The translations under genes and the position numbers were made by a program. A stretch of 64,000 nt of DNA from Gossypium raimondii (lineage: Eukaryota > Streptophyta > Magnoliopsida > Malvales > Malvaceae), in contig NC_068576.1 of the NCBI RefSeq assembly GCF_025698545.1, positions 54,348,094 to 54,412,093 of the forward strand, given 5' to 3'. Under the pieces are notes generated by a model, which searched no databases, was not told where the DNA came from, and saw nothing but the letters and a program-made list of their open reading frames with translations. Shown here in pieces: positions 58,006 to 64,000 of this stretch. Each line of letters begins with the position of its first letter. Position 1 is the first letter of the stretch.

Positions 58006-58739
58006 CAAACATAGGAAAAATATTTTCTGTAAATTTTTTAACACCAAGCAAACGAATCCTAAATTCAAAATTTCAAATTTGTAAATGATGGTGGTGGATT
58101 TTGGTGTTGAGATTTAGGAGGATTAATTGAAATTTTTCAAAGAGAATTTAATGAGAATGCAAGTCGAAGTAAAACTATCAAAACATTTAAATGCCTATTG
58201 AGAATTGACAAAAAAAAAAGAGTTGTGTAGATATAATTAAATTTATAAAAGATTTAACAGTCTAAAAGGAATTTTAAAAATATTTTTAGGTCTAGGCCGC
58301 CTCTAAGTGATATACTTTTTATTTTTAAGCAATACACCCACCAAATTATACATATTTATATATATATTAATCACGAGGAGGAGTATTGCTCACTTAATCC
58401 TTGTATTCATAAAAATAGAACATATTTTATGACACTGCCACTAGCAAAAAAAAAAATGTATATATGATATCAAAGCAAATGCTTTTCAAAATTATTATAT
58501 TACTTTTTACTACACTCAAATAAATTATTAATCTATAAAATACATCATTTTTTTTACTTTTAGTCACTTATAATGTCAACTTTAAAAAATATTAACATAT
58601 CAAAATAAAAATAATAATTAATTTTAAAATTGTAATATAATAAAAACACAAAATAGAAATAATCAAGTTTTGTTGAGAATATGTTAACCCTATATATAAT
58701 TGAAAAAATGTGAAAAAAATGATAAAACTCAAAAAGTCC

Positions 58740-58880
58740 TAAGCATAATCATGAGATGTAATATGGTGATTGTTCACATCATCTCTTAATCATGAGGTTG
58801 AGGGTTTGATCCACGCCTATGAAATTAGTTATTGCTACTGGCGGTGGACTCGGGTCATAAGATTGGAAAACGATAATTGA
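58740..58880 (+). mobile_element. Possible second SINE type
   Basis: ATGAGGTTGAGGGTTTGATCC looks like the box B arm of a tRNA-derived head, preceded at the right distance by TAATATGGTGATTGTTC, a loose box A. It is followed by a GGCGGTGGACTCGGG body. It is a single copy here, so the call is tentative. Confidence 0.3.
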
Positions 58881-59515
58881 CAAAAATCATGTTAAAATTA
58901 ATTGAAATGCTTAATTTATTATTATAATTTATAATATAAATGTTTATATTATTATTTATTCATACTCTCTTTTCTTTTCTCTTTCAGTTTTTTAATGAAA
59001 TAATTTTGAATATAATAAATTTACGAACTAAAATTTAAGTATCTTTTATCTCCAATATTGATTGTTAGATCGAATTGGATCTAAGGTACATTCTTATACT
59101 CGTCAATATATACTAATAGTCAAATCATCACTTGAAACTCGCTAGCCATACTTTAAAAAAAACTTTAATAGTCCAATAACTTAAATAAATTTTTTTGAAT
59201 AGTTTAATGATTTAAATGAAAATTTTTGAATAGTTTAAGTGATAATTTTGTAATTTATATGGGTTAGATTACCCTTTAAATATTTAATTTTATTATTTAT
59301 GTGATAATATTTATTTTATTATTATTTATTAATTTATAATAACCACCGACGGACATTCATTAGCCGAACAAAAAAACCTAACCGCGCAACCCAAAAGAAG
59401 TGAGCTCAGCCTCACCCCATTCAAAATCTTGGTCACGAGTCACGATTTTGTCCGACAGTACTTTATTCTAAAATAATAATAACAATAATAATAATAGACC
59501 CATTCGAAGAACGAC
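58881..59515. other. Intergenic and upstream region of the NDPK gene
   Basis: AT-rich up to about 59340. An (AAT)n-like tract at 59472-59494 precedes the TATA box. Confidence 0.45.
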
Positions 59516-59518
59516 TCC

Positions 59519-59526
59519 TATAAATA
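59519..59526 (+). promoter_or_regulatory. TATA box of the NDPK gene
   Basis: TATAAATA is followed by a CT-rich leader start (59534-59562) and the start codon at 59642, an ordinary plant spacing. Confidence 0.7.
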
Positions 59527-59641
59527 CAAGCCTCTCATTTTCACTCTCCTTATCTCTCTCTTATACTATCAAAACACATCACTGCCCTTGCACTCGGATC
59601 ATACCAATCAATCAAAATCCCCAAAAAAATATTAAAAAAAA

Positions 59642-62600
59642 ATGAGCTCTCAGATTTTCAGATCTGCTTCTAGAGCCGCCAGGTCTCTCCTTTCAGCATC
59701 CAAGGCTTCTCGCTTTTACTCTGGTAAACGTCTTTTCTTCATTTCTCTCTTGTTTGGGAGCTGATAGATGGCAGATCTATGAAGTCATTTCTTTCGACGA
59801 ATATACATATTTCCCGATAATGCAACTTTGATTACTTTCTTTCATAATATTATCAGTTTTCGGAGGAAGAAAATTTCATTAAATGTGGAATAACTGATTT
59901 GAAAGCATTTGTTAAGGGTATCGTTTTATTAGTATCCATAATTTTAGAGCAATCCTGTGATTGATTTTCAACTCTGATTTTTAATTTTCTGTATTTGTCT
60001 ATGTGAAGTATCGAAGCTGATAGTTTTATTTGAACATTTTGCATTAACTTGTGCTGATATTGAAATGATTTTTTTTCATTTGTTTTTCACTGTTGTTTGG
60101 ATGGGAATTTGTCCTATTCGCCTGTTTAGCAACCCCAAACCACTTTCTAAAAAACTTTAGTCTAGCTTTTAATTATTACCAATTTATTTGTGTTAGTACT
60201 ATACTTTTTCTTTTGAAAGCTGCGAAAAGTTAAACCTAACACCTATAACTATTCTTGACGTAGACACCCAAAAGGGTAAAGATTAGAAGAGATATGTTAC
60301 TTTCCATGCTTTTCGTTGTGGAATCAATTCTTATTTTGTTGCCCCTTAATGATTTGATTTACATACACTATCAAAGAGAAAAGAAAAAGATTTATTCCAA
60401 ATCTTTATGCACCTATGCTACCCACATGATCTGTCTTTCGCTTTGCTTCAATTCTATTGGTTCTGAATTCTTTTTTTCCTTTTATGATTTCGTCGACATA
60501 TTTGAGGGCACATGCTTTCTCTCTCGAAGAAGCGGCTCAAGTCGCTATGTGCTTAAGTTGGGAATATAATATGGATAGGGAATTTCTATTGTGCTTGCAC
60601 CTAATCACTTTCATGAGCTAACTTAATTGGCGGCATGTGTTATGGAACTATTTATGTTTGTAAACTAAAAAAAGTGCGCATTATGTTAAATGTGAATGTT
60701 TTGGTCCATTTGTGAGTTTCTACTTTCATACACTGTAACTTTTGGTCCACGTGGTGAAAATGCTGGTTTTGTAGCATGCAAAACAATATGTTTTAAGCTT
60801 TTTAACTATTGTGTTGTGGTCTGTAGAAGGGCGAGCTGTAGCTGCCGCTGCAGCAGTTTCACTTGGCGGTAAAGTGCCTCTTTTGGCTTCAGCTTATGGA
60901 AGTACTGCTTCTGCCAATGCATCTAGAGCATGGCTTTCAGGAGTTTTTGCTCTTCCAGTGGCAGGTTTGGACGACTTTTAACTTTTTCCCGAGTTTATCT
61001 TCCAGGGTCCTCTATTTTTCATTTGGAGTAATTCTTTCTGTTATCCCTGTCATACTTGTAAAATAAAATGGATGACAAAATAAAAGGGTCCATGGCAAGT
61101 TCCTAGCTTTAGAACTTTGGATGCGAGAAGAGGAGCCTGGTCTCTTGCTTAAGTTTTAGCATTGTGGCTTCCTAGACCTCTTCAACAATAATTATACTTT
61201 GCATTAACACAGTAGGGAGGAAACGCTTTATTGTGATGTATTTTAGACTTGATTTCTTCCCTAAATTTCTTCCAACATTGTGCCCCGATCCCAAATAATG
61301 TACTGGCCATCATCATATATCTGTGCATTGATCTAACTTGATTCTGCCTGCTTCACAGTTATTCGCATAAAATAGTTTATTGTGCTACCTTTATCCTTGA
61401 AATGAATTTTGATTGGTTGTATGATGATGACAAAATAAATTTATTTGCCAAATGGCTCAAGTTTCTACCTACTTTCACTCTTGGAATTAATTCTAAAACA
61501 GAATGAAGAGTATTAGCAGTGTAGATGCTGTGGGTTAAAATGGAAAATGAAAAGAAGAAAGTATAGCTTTATGATTGTGATATTTTTACTTTCCCCTCAA
61601 CCCCAAAAAAGGAAAAAGAATAAAACAAAAGAATATATCCTGAATGTCTGTTTTCGTCATCTTTGTAGCTTACATGCTTCAGGAGCAGGAGGTTCATGCT
61701 GCAGAGGTAATCCATCACCATTCAATTATGTAGCTATTACTTTGTATTTTCCATTGTTTATGCTATTCATCTCCTTTTCTCTTCTTCTTTTTTCTTCTAT
61801 GTGTGTGATGAACCATTTTTCTTCATTCAGATGGAGCGCACCTTCATTGCTATCAAGCCTGATGGAGTGCAAAGAGGGCTGGTGAGGTTCATCTGACCTT
61901 TATCGTCAATTTAAGAAGTCTTCCAATCATCTATTCTATATTGAAATAAGGAACATCAACAAATTTGTATTATTTTATTATTATCATACTTCTCGCATTC
62001 TGCTTGTGGTTGATGGAAAATATATACTGCACATTATGGTTTTCTCTCCTTTTCAAGTTTTACAGGTTTTGGTCTTTTGGATTGAAACATGTCAGATAGC
62101 TAACTAAAGCCTGTGTCTATTCCAGATTTCAGAGATCATCTCTCGTTTTGAGCGCAAAGGGTTCAAGCTTGTGGCTATCAAGTTGGTGGTTCCTTCAAAG
62201 GAGTTTGCCCAGAAACATTATGATGACTTGAAGGAAAGACCCTTTTTCAATGGCCTGTGCGAATTCCTCAGCTCTGGCCCTGTTCTTGCCATGGTAAAAA
62301 GAAACTAGAAACCTTATCATCTCTTCGTATTTGCTTCAGGCCGAGCTAAGCTAATCTCATTCACATGCAGGTCTGGGAAGGAGAGGGGGTGATCAAATAC
62401 GGCCGGAAACTCATAGGAGCAACAGATCCTCAAAAATCAGAGCCTGGAACCATCAGAGGTGATCTAGCCGTGGTTGTCGGAAGGTATAAGCTTTTGTTGT
62501 TACTTTACGTAAGTTTTTACATTGCATGAACTTGTTCACCATGGATATGAGCTTGAGTTGTTCTTTTGCTGTGCAGGAATATAATTCATGGGAGTGATGG

Positions 62601-62700
62601 TCCTGAGACTGCCAAGCATGAAATCAACTTGTGGTTCAAGCCACAAGAGTTGGTTAACTATACAAGCAACGCTGAGAAATGGGTCTATGGAAACAACTGA
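59642..62700 (+). CDS. NDPK3: Nucleoside diphosphate kinase, organellar (NDPK3 type)
   Basis: Exchanges the gamma phosphate between nucleoside tri- and diphosphates through a phosphohistidine. Exons 59642-59723, 60827-60964, 61669-61706, 61831-61881, 62126-62293, 62371-62483, 62577-62700 give 237 residues, matching plant NDPK3. Residues 1-27 form an amphipathic Arg/Ser-rich presequence ([20 protein letters not shown]), and 28-86 an Ala-rich region with a hydrophobic stretch, typical of the intermembrane-space/thylakoid isoform. The kinase core starts at Met87 ([17 protein letters not shown]). The catalytic His is H201 in [16 protein letters not shown], and [16 protein letters not shown] and [16 protein letters not shown] are complete. 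Exon 3 encodes only about 13 residues. Dual mitochondrial/plastid targeting is known for the family; targeting here is inferred. Confidence 0.95.
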
Positions 62701-63310
62701 TGAGGGCATCTTTTTTCAAGTTAATCAGTAGTAGTTCAGGAAAATTTAGTCCCACATCAGGTGTGGGTTAGAGGCATAATTTTTAGAATAAATGCGTTTT
62801 ATGGAGGTGAGGAGCATTGAGCCAAAAGCTTTGATGTTTGTCATAGTTAAACTAGTGCTCGAAAAATAATATATATTTTTTCTTCAAACTCAAAATAATA
62901 ATCCCTTTCACCTGTTTAATATAGAGTGGAAATACTGCACTTTTCCCATTTAATTATTTCTCCTTGGGCTTAAGTTTTTGAACTTGTTTTGATAAGGGAA
63001 TGACTATTATAATGTTATTTTTAAGTCCATGGGTAAAAACCGGTGTTCCCTACTTCCCTTGTCTATGGATAAGTCAACCTTCATAGAAAATTTTACTTAT
63101 TTAAGTTGATAATATTTGTAAAATGAATAAAACAATAAACTATCAATTTTAAGAGTTGCGGTGTGATAATTGTTTAAAAATCGTGGCACTTTAATTAGTC
63201 ATCTTTAATTGACGTAATAATTATGTTTGACAAAGGCGGACTCGAAATTAATTATATTTAAATAATCAGTGATTGGACTTTAATAACAAACTTGAAATCC
63301 GCCAAGCCAA
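62701..63310 (+). other. 3' UTR of the NDPK gene and intergenic spacer
   Basis: The 3' UTR probably ends by about 62900. The remaining 400 bp is AT-rich and precedes the next promoter. Confidence 0.45.
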
Positions 63311-63312
63311 CC

Positions 63313-63319
63313 TATATAA
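63313..63319 (+). promoter_or_regulatory. TATA box of a gene running off the right edge
   Basis: TATATAA is followed by a less biased leader (63345-63512). A donor AGGGTAAG near 63511 indicates a leader intron, so the coding part lies beyond the window or just at its end. Confidence 0.55.
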
Positions 63320-63344
63320 ATGCCAGTTTCTACATGCTCAGTTC

Positions 63345-64000
63345 ACTCGTTTTGCTGTTAGCGTAACGGCCAAGCATCTAAAGCCTTCAAACACAAATTT
63401 CCCCTTTATTTCCTGCTTCGAAAACCCAAACCCCTAGGGTACCCGGGAATTCCTTTCGCATTCCTCGTCAAAGCTCCTCGTTAGATCTCTCTCTTTCCTG
63501 GAAAAAAAAGAGGGTAAGTTTCTCTCCTCGAATCCTTTGCATTTTTCTTGCATCCCTCTCATATGATCTGCAAATTTGTATATTAATTGTTTGTTTGGTG
63601 AGTTATTTTCCCGTGTAAACCTTACTCGGTTGTCTAGGCTTCTTTTTCCCTTTTTTTTATTAACTTTTTTTGCGGATTTATTTGTTGGTTTGGTGAGTGG
63701 TGACTGAGGGTTTTTGTTTTTATTATTATTAATTCTCTTACATTTTGGTTTCTTAATTTTAATCTTTTACGTAGCAAAGTGATAAATTATATCGTGGAAG
63801 TTATTTATCATGTAAATTTTATTTTAGAATCTCTTGAAAAGGCTTTCCCTATTTCCTATGTGAGTATATTGTGTGTTTCTCACTTCAGATTGAACTGCCT
63901 TTTATTAATTTTTTTATTATTTCAAATTATCTTCATCAACTGATTTGGATTATAAAACCTGTTTACTTTGTCATATGGAGGCTAATCCACTTACAAGTGA
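63345..64000 (+). other. 5' leader and first intron of an unidentified gene
   Basis: An exon-like leader to about 63512 is followed by T-rich intron sequence. A candidate start MEANPLTS at 63976 is open to the window edge, but no acceptor just before it is convincing. The product cannot be named. Confidence 0.4.

Larger units (their letters stand above)
54559..58059. mobile_element. TIR DNA element interrupted by a solo LTR and a SINE
   Basis: The left end GGTCTATTTGTTTGGTGTAA and the inverted right end GGATTCGTTTGCTTGGTGTTAA match over about 22 bases and continue as looser inverted homology (AATTTTACA / TGTAAATTT). TAA flanks both outer edges, the target size of PIF/Harbinger-type elements, although three bases are weak evidence. 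Without the LTR (2767 bp) and its 5 bp duplication the element would be about 730 bp, including the SINE-like stretch. No transposase is seen. Confidence 0.55.

Overview
This is an AT-rich stretch of flowering-plant nuclear DNA. Multi-exon genes with GT-AG introns lie between dense transposable elements. The element types (long 'TGTAACACCCC' type LTRs, a tRNA-derived SINE and a Mutator-like element) fit a Malvaceae genome, most likely cotton (Gossypium). That assignment is inference from remembered repeat types, not from a search.

Layout. 1-3.4 kb: intergenic, with a dispersed repeat and an LTR remnant. 3.4-7.3 kb (+): secreted GH9 class C endoglucanase with a C-terminal CBM49. 7.9-10.9 kb (-): truncated, frameshifted long-chain acyl-CoA synthetase pseudogene. 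11.6-15.6 kb (-): mitochondrial inner-membrane insertase OXA1. 16.2-18.9 kb (-): ATL-type RING-H2 ubiquitin ligase with a GUB_WAK ectodomain, whose single intron holds an LTR-like insertion. 21.0-22.1 kb: foldback element with arms of about 330 bp. 22.3-26 kb (+): UBR7-type UBR-box/PHD protein. 28.4-40.4 kb: an older copia-like LTR split by an 11.3 kb LTR retrotransposon with 2.5 kb LTRs and an exact 5 bp target duplication. Much of its interior is tandem repeats. 41-44.5 kb: SINE copies, a second copia-like LTR remnant and a one-exon gene for a 104-residue protein. 45.2-46.9 kb (+): three-exon gene for a 79-residue KGD4/MRPS36-like mitochondrial protein. 49.2-51.8 kb (+): coiled-coil plus PH-domain protein. 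52.4-53.7 kb: non-autonomous Mutator-like element with a perfect 9 bp target duplication. 54.6-58.1 kb: nested block in which a TIR element holds a 2.77 kb solo LTR and a SINE. 59.5-62.8 kb (+): organellar nucleoside diphosphate kinase (NDPK3 type). From 63.3 kb: promoter and 5' leader of another + strand gene that runs off the window.

The genes do not form a pathway; this is ordinary eukaryotic gene order. Three (OXA1, KGD4-like, NDPK3) encode mitochondrial proteins, which looks coincidental. I found no new defence, toxin or biosynthetic system. The most informative material is the layered transposon structure, especially the tandem arrays next to the 3' LTR of the large element, and the dating possible from clean target duplications. 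Exon boundaries were worked out by hand from splice consensus, reading-frame continuity and remembered family sequences. All protein coding genes given as intact keep a continuous frame across the stated exons.
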